From Symbiodinium kawagutii (taxonomy: Eukaryota; Sar; Dinophyceae; Suessiales; Symbiodiniaceae), in the NCBI GenBank assembly GCA_009767595.1, contig VSDK01016839.1, positions 4,566 through 68,565 of the forward strand: a stretch of DNA of 64,000 nucleotides, read 5' to 3'. The translations under genes and the position numbers were made by a program. Positions 42,366 to 53,969 of this stretch are shown here, in pieces. Within the stretch, counting starts at the first letter, position 1, and each line of letters opens with the position of its first letter. The notes under the pieces are model-generated. The model saw only the letters and a list, made by a program, of their open reading frames with translations. It had not been told where the DNA came from and did no database searches.

Positions 42366-43746
42366 AGCAGGAATTTTATGGAATTCGGCATCATTCAGAT
42401 CGTTCAAGTGACCAATGAATGCAGTTTTGCCACTCACCTATCCACTTCCCCAAAGAGAGGTATGTTATGTCTGAGTCTGAACATAATTGCTTTATCACAA
42501 GAAACACAATTGATCCATCTCCACATTGCCGGGTTGGGCCAGTATATACTCTGCTGAAAATCAAGCGGAACAACAGTCGACGATAGGTTTCTGGGCGAAA
42601 AGCCATCAGTGCAATCGTGTTCATTATCCAACTCCTCCAAAGTTAATCATTCATTTCGCCAGCCTCACATATCTTAGAGTTTGTTGAAGTTTGGTGGTCA
42701 AACACATCAATCAGTTGTTTCAGCAATTGCGCGAGCCTGCACTACAAATGCACCGCCAACGCTACGACAAGTATTGCAAGTTGTGTACTTGAGGGTCACG
42801 TTGAGGCACGTTGCCATACCTCAGCAACTGCTGTGTGGGGTGTGCATTTTGTGAAGACTGCAAATGTGAAGCCCACAGCAATTAGGATTCCAAGAACAAT
42901 TGTTCTAATGATTCTTACCGCAACAACCATTGTTTTCAAAGGGGGGGTTTGTCCGATCAACCATTATCCCGGTTGAGGTTAATAAATCCAGGAATCTCTG
43001 AAAACACTACAGACATAAGCCAAAAGATCAAGCACAACAAAAGAAACCTAAGCGCTAATGCAATACCAAGAGGGAATGTCGGGCCTCAACAAATCCATTT
43101 GTCAACAAGACTTCATACTAATTTCGAGTCACTTGCTGCACGTGTGCGCAGTGCCAAACATCCTTCTAGTCACTATTCCTCTGCACTGTTTTGCTATTGA
43201 ATGCTCCGATATTCAGTTCATGCAGACCATTGAATATCCAATGCATCCCATAACACATCATATCCATGCAATATCCATAGCATCATATACCATCCAATAT
43301 AATCTTTGAAAACTTCTGTAGACCAAACGGATCCAAAGCATTCTTGACCCAGGCTTTGTGCCCACCCACATGTTGCTGGCCATTCAACAGCTGGTGCACA
43401 TGGACTCACAGCAGGGTCACACTATTTGTTGTTGCTGGTAGGCTGCAGCGTCTATCTGGTATGTCAAGAGTCCATGCAACACCTTTTTGGGGAATTCCAA
43501 CAAACAAGAGGCATACTGAGACATTAGATGGTCAAGCAGCTCCTCCTCCAGGGAGCTAATGTATAATGTATCTGAATTTAGACGACAAGCCATACAAGAC
43601 AGGTGCCACAAAGGTATAAACAGGTGAATAATTGCCTACTTCTATCTAGCATAACAAATGGCTGGTGCTTAGGTGGGCACAGGGGAACAACCCATAATGG
43701 CCGTTGGATGCCCTTGGCGTATGAAAATTGACTCATTCCCTACTAT

Positions 43747-43922
43747 AAGCACCAATAAGACTGTTAGTTAGTTGTCCTACAGTAAGCCTACTAGTTCACC
43801 AACTGATCTAGAAGCACCAATAAAACTGCTAGTTAGTTATCCTACAGTAAGCCTACTAGTTCACCAACTGATCTAGAAGCACCAATAAGACTGCTAGTTA
43901 CCCTAGTGATGTTCACCAACTT
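43747..43922 (+). repeat. 65-bp tandem repeat
   Basis: AAGCACCAATAAGACTGTTA starts at 43747, 43812 and 43877. Two full units and one truncated unit, with about 95 percent likeness by eye. Confidence 0.95.
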
Positions 43923-43997
43923 AGCAAACAGCAGGGGCCCTCAAACCCTGTACAGCCAACTGAATCCGCTCAAGAAACGCGTAGCTGCTTGACGCGC

Positions 43998-44022
43998 CTC
44001 AGCGAATGACAACATGTTGGTG
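43998..44022 (-). CDS. Candidate short exon, function unknown
   Basis: GTCCGAG before CACCAAC and CGCTGAG before GCGCGT delimit 25 nt reading TNMLSFAE. The same frame is open from about 44070 to 43941 (MCRACPSTNMLSFAEARQAA), so a longer exon is possible. Confidence 0.35.
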
Positions 44023-44091
44023 CTCGGACATGCCCGACACATGGCAGGCCCGAGTGGAACCCGAGGACTAGCCGTTGGGATATGGCCATGG

Positions 44092-44200
44092 GTCAAGCAG
44101 TTAACCAAACAATAATGGTGGATAGTAACCAACCATTTTATAGGGAAAACAATGACTCATGGGGGAAGCAGTGGTACAGGGTGAACTGACCCATAGGCAT
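44092..44200. mobile_element. Family B inverted-repeat element
   Basis: ATGGCCATGGGTCAAGCAGT to GAACTGACCCATAGGCAT. Confidence 0.85.
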
Positions 44201-44400
44201 ATTAGGTCAAGAACAGCCACATCGCAACGAAACTCATCACGGTGATCACTGAAAATCCAGTGGATGACGGAGCCAGGAGATGCCTCAGGACGCAGCCAAC
44301 TAAGACTGACAACAGCGCACTGAATTCCAGTGCCTGCTTAGGCCCTGAGTCTCTGAAGTCCAAGCAAGACATGTTGGAATACCCCCGCTTTCTGTTCCTT
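44200..44400 (-). CDS. Candidate exon with hydrophobic segments
   Basis: The minus frame reads QALEFSALLSVLVGCVLRHL and then STGFSVITVMSFVAMWLFLT, two stretches that could span a membrane. No acceptor stands out. Confidence 0.35.
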
Positions 44401-44456
44401 TCTACATGTAAAACCACTTAAGAACCATCAAGGTGGACAACATTCATCAGAACCGT

Positions 44457-44511
<55 letters not shown>

Positions 44512-44513
44512 GT
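44457..44513 (+). repeat. (CAA)n microsatellite
   Basis: About eighteen perfect CAA units. Confidence 0.95.
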
Positions 44514-45214
44514 AATTGGCATTTGTCACCCTTTCTGTGGATGGCCCCCCTGCTGTTTGTGGATCTGTCTGCTTCTAAAGTCATCTTCCTGGGTAATAGA
44601 CACGGGAATCTGAATAGACATCAGTGCAGAACCTGACATCATGCTTTCCCGCAAGCATCATCTCATGAGGTTGGTCCATGTTAGTTGAAACTGTATGGTT
44701 AGATGATCAAATCCGGACAGTAGCCACTTGTTGAAACACTATTCTCCTCAATCCTGATACCCTTACTTTCCCAACCTGGGCAAATCAGCAACCGATGTGG
44801 GGAATGGTAACGCCATCAATCATCACAATAGATGGTTCGTCCATGTATGGGAACATACGTGATCGACCAGTCTTGGAAATTTGATGGGAAACATGTCCGC
44901 ATCAATGTTTTGCCCACTAAACTTGATACAAAACAATGGAGAACAAATTCTTAGCATCAAGTTGATGGTACAGCATTGAATGAATCATAGTACTTGCATG
45001 GGAATTGCATGGTAAATAAGGTTGCGGGGATGTTGGGGTCCCACCCTGTGTGGACACTCCGATACACAGCTCTTCACCGTTCCTCACCGCATCAGTGATC
45101 CAAACGTTTCAAGGCACGTGGGTAACCTCCGAGCGTTCCAGCCTCCAGGGACAGGACATGATGGACCTGCTTTGACACATACAATGTCAACTTGCCTTAC
45201 AAGGAAAACAACTA

Positions 45215-45320
45215 CTGGCTGGTGGTTGAAGCACCACGTCGCAAAAAATGTGGTGGTCAACCAACCAGTTGTCAGTAACTACTAGGGAAAATATAAATTG
45301 TGTTGAACACCACCAACCAA
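45215..45320. mobile_element. Family C inverted-repeat element
   Basis: TGGCTGGTGGTTGAAGCACC to TGTTGAACACCACCAACCAA. Confidence 0.8.
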
Positions 45321-45478
45321 ACTAGATTCCCAAGTTGATGATGGCAAGTGATGCAAACTCACGTGCTGCACTGAAAGATACTGAAAGTGTATCACAAGCG
45401 GCCTTTGCCCATGGGGTTTCATGATCCGATTCTTTAAGGGCCTTGTGGTTTTCTTTTGGATGCAAGGTGGTTCAAGGT

Positions 45479-46141
45479 TCAAGACCTCCTGTTGTGTTGA
45501 GACCTCACCTCTTGGATAGTTGTGCACGACCCAGCGAGATCCGGGATCCATTCCTTGCGAACCCAGTGATCAGTGAAACACCCGTGCGATCCAATCAACC
45601 AATTTTCCGCAGCCTTGAATTGAGTGACCATCGTCAATGGTGGTTCATACTTGTCGTGACAATATTCAAATAACATCAAACAATCATGAATCGACCACCG
45701 TTGGATCCTGGTCAAGGGGCATTTCCCTCGCGAGACACGACAGTCTGCAATAAACAAGCTGGTCGAACGCCCATGAGCAATGGGGCATTGGAGGCGTGAG
45801 ACGTAGGTTTTAGATATTGTTGAGTGTATCATATTCCAAGCTGTTCCTACTCCAAAGACAAACTGTACCCTTGGGGTATGGCGGGATGGTTGATGAATGT
45901 TGATGATGGTTTCTAATCTTGAATCGACAGAAATGATATACATCTTCATACATATTCCATGTGACGGCGGGAAACGGACTGCAACCAACACACAGCTAGC
46001 AGGTTGATTATTCAGAACCCTGAACTCAGCACGGAGGAGGGAATCTGAGCAAGCCAACAGATACACTTCTGTAGAAGTGCTCAGACTGAAAGAGAAGAAA
46101 TCTATCACAACCTGAGTCGAAAGCCAGAAAACAATGAACAT
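45479..46141 (-). CDS. Longest open frame of the window, 220 codons, function unknown
   Basis: Starts MFIVFWLSTQVVIDFFSFSL and is open for 663 bp without a stop, far longer than other frames here. Composition is even and includes many Cys, Trp and His. The GC bias of the kinase exons is absent, so it may be a mobile-element gene, a real single-exon gene or chance. No motif recognised. Confidence 0.3.
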   Translation of the reverse strand: MFIVFWLSTQVVIDFFSFSLSTSTEVYLLACSDSLLRAEFRVLNNQPASCVLVAVRFPPSHGICMKMYIISVDSRLETIINIHQPSRHTPRVQFVFGVGTAWNMIHSTISKTYVSRLQCPIAHGRSTSLFIADCRVSRGKCPLTRIQRWSIHDCLMLFEYCHDKYEPPLTMVTQFKAAENWLIGSHGCFTDHWVRKEWIPDLAGSCTTIQEVRSQHNRRS

Positions 46142-46194
46142 TCAAAAACTTCTTCCTAGATTTTACATCTTCAGGCGCTACTGATTGCTTCAAA

Positions 46195-46382
46195 TGGGCG
46201 TTTCTCGCAATAGGGTACCCCCTAATCATCCATCCATAGTCATTTCTAGTCATAAACCAAGCATTTTTTGGGGTCCCCTATTTGGTGGTTCCTTTAAATA
46301 GGGATATCTTCCAATCATCCAGCTGTATTCATTAATACTAAATCAGCCATTTTTGGGGGTTCCCGATTTTCAGAAACACCCA
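46195..46382. mobile_element. Two family A elements in tandem
   Basis: 46195-46282 (GGGCGTTTCTCGCAATAGGG, right end cut) is followed at once by 46283-46382 (TGGTGGTTCCTTTAAATAGG to GATTTTCAGAAACACCCA). Confidence 0.8.
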
Positions 46383-46499
46383 TTTTGAGAATATAGTAGT
46401 TGTTTAACCATTGTAGTTGGTCATGTTTTCCCTGTTATTAACCATTATTAATGGTTACCTTCAACCACTATTTTGAGAAACCACCCAATGACCCCCCGA

Positions 46500-46640
46500 T
46501 TCTTCCAAGATGTCACCGGACGTCCAGGTCGGCCCATGTATGTAATCCGCACCCGCCTGCGAGTAGCTCACCCGGCCAGACCTCATCAGTCGCAAGCGTT
46601 GCATCACCATATTCAGCATCCATACAAGGTGTGGAAACCC
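46500..46640 (-). CDS. Candidate exon, function unknown
   Basis: The minus strand reads MQRLRLMRSGRVSYSQAGAD then YIHGPTWTSGD. Other frames are open too. A family A end lies beside it (46467-46489). Confidence 0.35.
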
Positions 46641-46775
46641 CAAGGGAAAAGCTAGTGAAGAAGCCTGGTAACATCTGGTAACTAGCTAGTTGGATAAGCT
46701 ATGATAAGCCAGCTTAATAAGATCTAACAAGCTAGGTCTCTACGAACGAATATTTAGATCTGCTAGATTGTTGAA

Positions 46776-47040
46776 AGTTGTATCTCAATTTATGTCAATA
46801 TTTCAATCTATGTCCATTTATCTCAATTCATCTCAGCTTACCTTAGTCTATCTTTATCTGGCTCAATCTATCTCAATTCATCTCAGCTTACCTCAGTTTA
46901 TCTCAATCCAGCTCAATTTAATTATATTCAATTCATCTCAATGTTGTCTCATTTCATCTCAATGTTGTCTCATTTCATCCCAAAGTTGTCTCACTTGATC
47001 TCAATGTTGACGCACTTCATCTAAATATATCTCAATGCTA
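46776..47040 (+). repeat. ATCTCAAT periodic tract
   Basis: ATCTCAAT occurs eight times in about 265 bp, with variants (GTCTCATT, ATCTCAGC, GGCTCAAT) between, giving a repeat close to 10-11 bp. Strongly biased to one strand. Confidence 0.85.
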
Positions 47041-47994
47041 CAAACCATCAAGCCTAGCAAATCTAAACCTAAGCTTTCTAGGGTTAACTTTGGTTCTGCT
47101 GAGGTATGCCAGTGGATGAGACTGATGCATAAGCAGTATCTAAAGACACCAACTATTGATTCGATCAAATTTGTCTCACAAGCCTGATCTGAGACAGCCT
47201 TGTGCTGCTAAGACTCCGCAAATAGAATTGGCACACAAACAAATACCGTGGAGAAAAGTTCTACAGCAAAATCAGTTGTGGGCGATGAGTGATGAGCTGT
47301 CTCTTGTTTGTGATGATGGTAAAGTATGGTAAAGGCACTATGTATATAACATCAAGACAATGACTTTGGAATGCAAGAGACACTGATGGTGCCATTGATC
47401 TTTCAGTAGCAACCATTCTGTGGGTCCGGAAAAACGGTGGTGACTAGCACGCCCGAACAAGCCAGCAACACAGGCACTGTGAACGTCAATCCCAAGCATC
47501 AAACTGTAAGGGTTGAGCCTGGGCCCTAATCCGACATCACTATAGCAGCGAAACCTCAGCATGAACAATACCTGCAACATAGCATAGCAATAGAAAGTGT
47601 AATCTTGAAAGGACAGGATCTCCACCTACAGGCTCAATCTTCTGCTAAGCAGCAACAAGAATTGAGAATGGCTCATTTCCAACCAGTGTGTTATCAGCAT
47701 GATGGGTACAATAATAGTATGTAATGTATTAGCCAAAAAAACATGTTTTCGAACTACTATCATCAGCCATGAAGCATTCTTAGCCTTGGCCCAATTCCCC
47801 CCCTGGCAGCCATGTGACTGTCTGTAGCCGCTCTGGCTCGCTGTCTGGCCCATCTGGCCTCGCAGGCAATGCTCAACAATCCTTACACTAGGAAGTGGCC
47901 ATGAAACCCTACAAAACAATCCTGGATGAACCAATGATGGGGTCATCATGGGTCATTTGATGGTTCTAGGCCTTCGCTCCTCAAAGATCTTCAA

Positions 47995-48111
47995 ATGGTA
48001 GTGGGTCAAAACCCCGTACCCCTGGTTCCCCTAGTATTAACCATTCTTTTCCCTTATTATTGGTTGGTAACTCCTCCATTAGTTGGTTGGTTAACTGCTT
48101 GACCCATGGCC
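47995..48111. mobile_element. Family B inverted-repeat element
   Basis: ATGGTAGTGGGTCAAAACCC to CTGCTTGACCCATGGCCA; a candidate exon starts within about 10 bp. Confidence 0.9.
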
Positions 48112-48119
48112 AAATCGCT

Positions 48120-48300
48120 TCCCCAATCCACACGAGGACCCTGGGTTCCCCACCGCTCCCAGCTGCGCCTGCTCCAGGCCAACCTTGCGGTGGATATGTT
48201 GGGAAGGCTGCGCTGCCGGCCCCAGCCTTGGAGATGGTCAGCAGCCAAGGGACAGTGGTGAGTGGTGAACAGTCCCGGGACTGGGTCCATGCGTGTTGGT
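48120..48300 (-). CDS. Candidate exon squeezed between two repeats
   Basis: After CATCTCCAAG the minus strand reads WGRQRSLPNISTAR up to a GT. Other frames are open on both strands. Families B and A lie on its two sides. Confidence 0.35.
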
Positions 48301-48308
48301 AGCAATCT

Positions 48309-48414
48309 GGGGGGGTTCTCAAGTCATTGGGGACCCTAAAATGGATGGTTTATTACTATAGAAATGATTAAAGAAGATGATAACTGGGGGTATCACCATT
48401 TTGAGAAACCACCA
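48309..48414. mobile_element. Family A inverted-repeat element
   Basis: GGGGGGGTTCTCAAGTCATT to CACCATTTTGAGAAACCACC with AAAATGGATGGTTTATTACT inside. Confidence 0.85.
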
Positions 48415-49029
48415 TGTGTGCATATCACTCTATAAGTTGGGTGACTATGGTGGCAATCATCATCTGGTAGTGTTGGAAGCACAGATCTTGCTAGCACCGT
48501 GAATACTGGTGCACATTAACACCAAGCATGTGACAATAAGTGCTTTGGAGAGTCGGTGATAACTGAGAAAGGTTTGTAATCATGGTAAGCGACAACGAAT
48601 TTAAAGGTTGATTCAATGCAGCAATTGTAAACAGTAGTTTGTGAGTCTAAAGGCTTTAATTCTTCAGAATTAATAATGATTGTAAATTACCGATTATGAC
48701 TGGAATGTGGTACATTTATGTGCTCCCAGTTACCCAATTGACCATCTCAATTTGCTCAAACACTTGCATCGCCTTCAAGGCTACTGGAAATAGGCTCTCA
48801 GGTGCAAGTTGACTATGCAATATCAAACACATGTGCGTGTGTAAAAACCCTGAAACCCAGTGGAGCAAGTTGATTTTGGAGCATGAGACAATGGGGGAAT
48901 CTGTAAGACACAAGACACAGATCCACTTCAGCGTACCTCACTTCTACCAGTCAGCATCCAAACATCACGTTGACCTTTAACTCAACCAACTGCCTGAGAC
49001 CAACAACCTTTCGTGGCCTGGTCCACACC

Positions 49030-49085
49030 GGTGGGAACCTGAAAATCACCCGAGAAGCCAGGCTGCAAACTGCAGCCTGGATCCA
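49030..49085 (-). CDS. Candidate exon, function unknown
   Basis: GGATCCAG before GCTGCAG and ATTTTCAG before GTTCCC delimit a piece reading AAVCSLASRVIF on the minus strand. A family B element begins 17 bp away. Confidence 0.35.
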
Positions 49086-49101
49086 CAAGTCATTCCTTGA
49101 A

Positions 49102-49214
49102 ATGGCTGTGGGTCAAAACCCTGTACCCCTGGTTGAGCATTATCAACCATTGTTTTCCCAAATGGTTGGTTATTACCTTCATTATTGGTTGGTTAACTGC
49201 TTGACCCATAGCCA
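49102..49214. mobile_element. Family B inverted-repeat element
   Basis: ATGGCTGTGGGTCAAAACCC to TGCTTGACCCATAGCCA. Confidence 0.9.
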
Positions 49215-49219
49215 AATCT

Positions 49220-50290
49220 ACATATCATTCACCACGCTTCAACCACCCCACCACCAATCTGGGCCGCAGGGCATTCAGAAAGCCTTGCCTGAGGCCCACT
49301 AGCAGGCACACGGGCACAAGCAGGCCACTGGTCAACCCGTCATGTTCCCAATTCAAATCAGCAGTTCACAACGGGGATGATGCTTGAGAATTGCCATAAG
49401 TATATCCATTTCAACAACACAATCACCCATTCATATTGGCTTAAAACAGTTGACACTTGTGAACACTAATCTGCAAGAGCTGTGTCCCTGTTTGGTATCC
49501 TCAATGACTCTCCTACCATGGCGTCACTGCTCTTGAGACAACCTCCTCCTTGGTCAGCTCACTGTGGAGAGCAAGCAGAACCCTTCATACCTTCCACGTG
49601 TCCCTGCCCTTGGCACTGCATAATGGTGGTTGATATGGGTTAACACCTATCATGGTTAGCAGCATGATGGATGATGATAACGGTTCATAATCAGGGTTAA
49701 ATAATATTGGGTGCCAATGGTGATTAATGTACTGGCTTAACATACTGAACACCTGCGATGAATCGACCCGTTGGGACCATTGTGGGTGCCTGTAATTTGT
49801 TAACTGGGTCTAAAATGGTATAAACCTACTATTAACTATCTATTAGCTAATCATTAATGATAATAATGGTTATAATTGGCAAATTGACACAATATAATGG
49901 TAATAATGTATGTAGCTAATCACACCAAACCGTATGTGAACATTAGTCCACCACTATTAACCATTCTTCATCACCGTCAACAAGATTAATCAAACAAACA
50001 TCAAATATAATGTTTTGTGATATAATTGACAAAATGCTACCCCTAGCAGCTTATAAATACAATACACCAGCTTCCTCGCCATGCATCGACAATCAATTAA
50101 CCGTCAATAAACAACATCATTTTGCTTGAACGCCATCAACAATTATAATCAAACATCGCTTTCTCTACTATCATTGGTCCTGCCATGTCGTGCCCCAGAA
50201 TCAACTATCAGTAGCAAACAATCAATTCACCGTGCATCATGCATGAAAAATCATTGGCTATGAACCAGTGCTGCTTACTGACTATCATCA
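49220..50290. other. A+T-rich stretch, nothing recognised
   Basis: A small GC-rich patch at 49250-49350 is open but undelimited. 49640-50290 is A+T-rich with ATTAACCAT-like words and no coding signal. Confidence 0.5.
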
Positions 50291-50296
50291 ACCACA

Positions 50297-50392
50297 TGGG
50301 TGCTTCTCAAAAAAGGGAGCCCCTAAATTATTGACCATTTATAGTGATAAACCATCCATTTTGCCGGTACCCTATGCCTTAAGAAACCACCA
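50297..50392. mobile_element. Family A inverted-repeat element
   Basis: TGGGTGCTTCTCAAAAAAGG to GCCTTAAGAAACCACCA. Confidence 0.85.
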
Positions 50393-50699
50393 TATTTCAC
50401 CGATCATTTGATCAATTACTCATACAATCCACCATCACTACCATCATTTCACTGGCTTCTTTAGCTCATGGAACTACAAGGTGGTGCCCCCCAGTAATAA
50501 GTTGTAGTTCATGAACCATTTGCTGGGACCACCTAAATGATAGTTTATTGTTACAGCATTAATATGGCATTAGTTATATCTGCCATAAACCTCTTCATAA
50601 ACCTTTTAAGCATTGGCTATATCTGCCATAACTGATAGAACCCCTAGTTTGAAACCAAGTAAAAACTGACGGCTGGAGGAACCACCAGGTAGAAACCAG

Positions 50700-50880
50700 G
50701 TCATGTAACTCATCTTCACCTCACATCTGACCATTGCGGCAAGGCGCTGTGCAAGTCCTCCCGGCATCGCTGGCTTCGGACCCCAAGCGAACCTCGCGTC
50801 CGTCGCGGCACTCGAAGAAAGATCTGCGCGAAGCGCACATGAAGAGCCAGGTGCCTTGCAAATCCCTTGCTCAAACAATA
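50700..50880 (-). CDS. Candidate exon, Cys-containing, frame uncertain
   Basis: After CTTTCTTCGAG one minus frame reads CRDGREVRLGSEASDAGRTC then TAPCRNGQM. Another frame reads RFAWGPKPAMPGGLAQRLAA. The first has a better start site. A family A element begins 8 bp away. Confidence 0.4.
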
Positions 50881-50887
50881 CGTTATA

Positions 50888-51260
50888 TGGTGGTTTCTCA
50901 AAATAGGGTACCTCAAAAATGGCTGGTTTACTACTATAAATGACTATAAATGGATGATAATACCTTTTTAGTGCTTTCTAATGATTGGTTTATTGTTAGC
51001 AATGATTCTTAGTAGTGGTATGACTATTATTGGCAATGATTAGCAACCGATTGTTGGTATGGGATTATTAGCAATGATTGCTTTATTGCAAATAAGTACT
51101 TAGTGCAAACCATATGGTTGGTTTATTGCCAATCATGATTATGGGAGACCACAGAAATGCCTTTCAAAAGAAAAACAGGGAACCCCAAAGTGATAGTTTA
51201 TCGCTAATAATTATTCATTTTGGATGATTTGGGGCTACCCATATTTTGAGAAACCACCAT
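50888..51260. mobile_element. Family A element with expanded interior
   Basis: TGGTGGTTTCTCAAAATAGG to CATATTTTGAGAAACCACCA, 373 bp instead of about 100. The interior repeats AATGATT-GGTTTATTG words, so it seems to have grown by internal duplication. Confidence 0.75.
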
Positions 51261-51391
51261 ATTGTGCTCATCCATCAAAAACAACGACAATCGAAGTAGC
51301 TGGATCCGCCATCCAATCCAGATTGATCAGCTGGTGAGTGTTGGTTCATAGGGTAGTGGCGGGTAATTACACCTGTGGTTAATACCGGTTT

Positions 51392-51845
51392 ATGGCAAAG
51401 AAAGAAGATCAACATTGGCAAAGATTTGGAGCTTTGATGCTTCGACCAGGCGAAACAACCACCTTGTGGGTAGATGTTTCGCAAAGTTTTTTGAAGACCT
51501 CAAAGCAGTGCCATCGCCATGAGGCTGTCCCAACTTATCCAAGATTCATCGGCAACAGCGACAAATCCAACCAGAAAGTCGGGACATCCGCCACTTGGGG
51601 TCATCCAATCATGGCTCAACAGAACCAAAGATGGCACAACCAAGATGAAATGGTCTATTCTTGTGGCACCTCCTCCAAAACATCCAGAACATCCAGAAAA
51701 ATATGTCAAATTAGCAGCTTTAGGATTGGGATGTCAACATGTCATTCGGTGTGACAACACCGAACTCCAACCCAGGCGATGTCGCTCGAAGATGCACCCA
51801 AATGGTGTTGCAGAGCAACAAAACACCCGGTGTTCACGATTGTGA
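51392..51845 (+). pseudogene. Overlapping plus-strand frames, possible frameshifted gene
   Basis: Two frames of 120 and 108 codons overlap. The second (from MRLSQLIQDSSATATNPTRK) contains VAPPPKHPEHPEKYVKLAAL. The composition lacks the GC bias of exons. I do not recognise the product; a decayed mobile-element gene is possible. Confidence 0.25.
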
Positions 51846-52724
51846 CCTGTTGCCTTGGTGCTGTGCTGTTTTCAGCTTTCAGCTTTTTTATGCTGTTTAA
51901 TCCTGTGGCAAGGAACTACAGGACATCACCACTAAAGTTGAATATCAAAAGGAAACTTGCGATTTTGCCAAATGGATTTATATTGTCCAGCCAATAAATG
52001 GGCAGGCACTATTTTGTTTGGAATGTTCACCAGTGCAGAGTATTCACCCATAGGACATAGCCATGTGTCAAATGTTGCTTGCGATTAAGTTGACATGTCT
52101 CACAAAAACCTGACTGCGGTTGGGCAGTAGATACAACGTGTTCCAAGTCTTTGATGTATGTAAGCTTCAAATAGTGAAGACTGAAGTCTGGATGGCAACC
52201 CACATGCATATATCATCATAATAGAGTCTGTGGGCTCTTAATAGTTGAGTCTGTCAAAAATAGTGTGAGTTCCAAAGCTTTAAGGCTTCTCCACTTCAAA
52301 TAACCATAGTTTTGTCCATGATTTTGACCAACTTCATTAGCATCATGGAGCTATGCCAACTTGTTCTGGTGTCTCCACCGAATTTAACGATGTTCACTTC
52401 GGGTGGCTTTCTGGGCCACAACCATCCCTGGGATTCTAAACACGAAGTAGTACACGAATCCAACGGTGACACCTCGGCAGCAGCAATGAGGTGCTAGGCA
52501 CCGGTGGTTGTTCTGAGTTGCTACTTGAATAAACATTGTGCTAAACAAGTTCCTGCTTGAAGCACCAGTCGATCAAGAAGATTGATCTGAGGTGGGATCA
52601 TGCTAAGTGGAAGGGTCACCATCCACGCAGGGACATACTCCCCACAAACATCTTCAACGCTCGGCACTCAAAGTGCCCTGGGCGAAAACGTCCAGCAGCT
52701 GGCTTAGTCCATGCTAGGTTCATG

Positions 52725-52827
52725 TGGGTGTTTCTCAAAATAGGGGACCCCCCTAATCATCCATGATCAACCATTTATAGCAGTAAACCAGCCATTTTGG
52801 GGGTCCCCTATTCTGAGAAACCACCAT
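52725..52827. mobile_element. Family A inverted-repeat element
   Basis: TGGGTGTTTCTCAAAATAGG to TCCCCTATTCTGAGAAACCA; near-perfect 20-bp ends. Confidence 0.95.
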
Positions 52828-52879
52828 GTTGATTACAGTGCGTTTTGATTCTTCACAACCAAGATGAAGTGCTATAAGG

Positions 52880-53010
52880 GCTCCCCAGCCTTGCAGCTCC
52901 GCGTTAAACGAAACGCACAGCAGCTGAGTTGGAGGCCGACGGAGGCCAGCAGGACCATCAACCCACTGCCGCCTTGGAAGTGGTCATGCCATGAAGGTGC
53001 ACCAAGATTT
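52880..53010 (-). CDS. Candidate exon, hydrophobic
   Basis: CACTTCCAAG before GCGGCA and CTGCAAG before GCTGGG (GC donor) delimit a frame reading GLMVLLASVGLQLSCCAFRL. It fits the splice style of the kinase gene. The plus strand is also open. Confidence 0.4.
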
Positions 53011-53394
53011 GGTTTGAAGGTGCAGCCACTTGGTACAAGGGACCGGGGCCCCGAACCGTTATCAGTTGGCTATGATTTGCCAGTTACCAAGCTAGTTCCA
53101 CTCATTGACGCTCGCTGACAGCTATCAGCGAACACTGTGCAGCTAAAGCTGCAGGTCTATGACGCTCAAAAAGTGTCAGAGTGGTGATTTATCCCAAGAA
53201 ACCTAGTTATAGTTGCTGTAGTAACTAGGTAGTTACTACTTATCTCTAGACCAAAAACTGGTAGTTGCTGTAGTCACAAGTGAACTTACCTACCTCGTCA
53301 CATCACTTGACTTAGAAGCCACAGGCGCGACCCTTCTGCGACCTTGTCCGGTCACGGTGTTTCCAGGACTTGCGCAGCCGCTAAACGGGGTGGT

Positions 53395-53511
53395 CTGACT
53401 CAGGTTATTGGGGACCCCAAAATGGTTGGTTGAAGTTGGTTCAATAATTACTATTAATGGAGTTATATAAGACTGGATGATTTGGGCTACACCTATTTTC
53501 AGAAACCACCA
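53395..53511. mobile_element. Family A element, left end worn
   Basis: TTATTGGGGACCCCAAAATG near the left and CACCTATTTTCAGAAACCAC at the right. Confidence 0.75.
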
Positions 53512-53892
53512 ATTCATGATTCGCAATTAGTATCATCTATTGGGGATGCAAGGGAACCAAAGACACGGGTGGAACTATGAACGCTATCCCAATAAAAATG
53601 GCGCTCCTGCAATGGCTAACCGCATCATGCTTAATTATCATTGGGGCGTATGCAAGAACGAGGAAACATGAGGTTGAAACCTGGTGAACATCCCAGAAAT
53701 CGCACTTATCAGGTTGAAAAGCTGGATAAAAGCTGGTTCAATGTTGAATCACTGGGGGCCAGTACTCATAGGGGGATTATACTGAACAATGTTAGAATAT
53801 ACCAAGACCATCCAATACCTATTGGAACGCTCGATTCCCAGAAACTGTGCTGGTTGGTTGCACCGAAAAGACCATCTGAAAGATGAACCGAG

Positions 53893-53969
53893 ACTCCCAG
53901 TGCCACTGCTTGTCCCAGCATTTTGTTGGGGTCCCCGGCCCTGAGACACAAAGCCGACAGTTCCGTGAA
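53893..53969 (-). CDS. Candidate exon, well delimited, function unknown
   Basis: GTCGTGCAG before CTCAGG and GTCTCG before GTTCATC delimit a frame reading LRFTELSALCLRAGDPNKML then GQAVALGVS. A second AG before GTTCACGG would shorten it by 6 nt. Helical composition. Confidence 0.45.

Noticed and set aside
43747..43922. CRISPR-like array
   Set aside because: It is a simple 65-bp tandem repeat without spacers.
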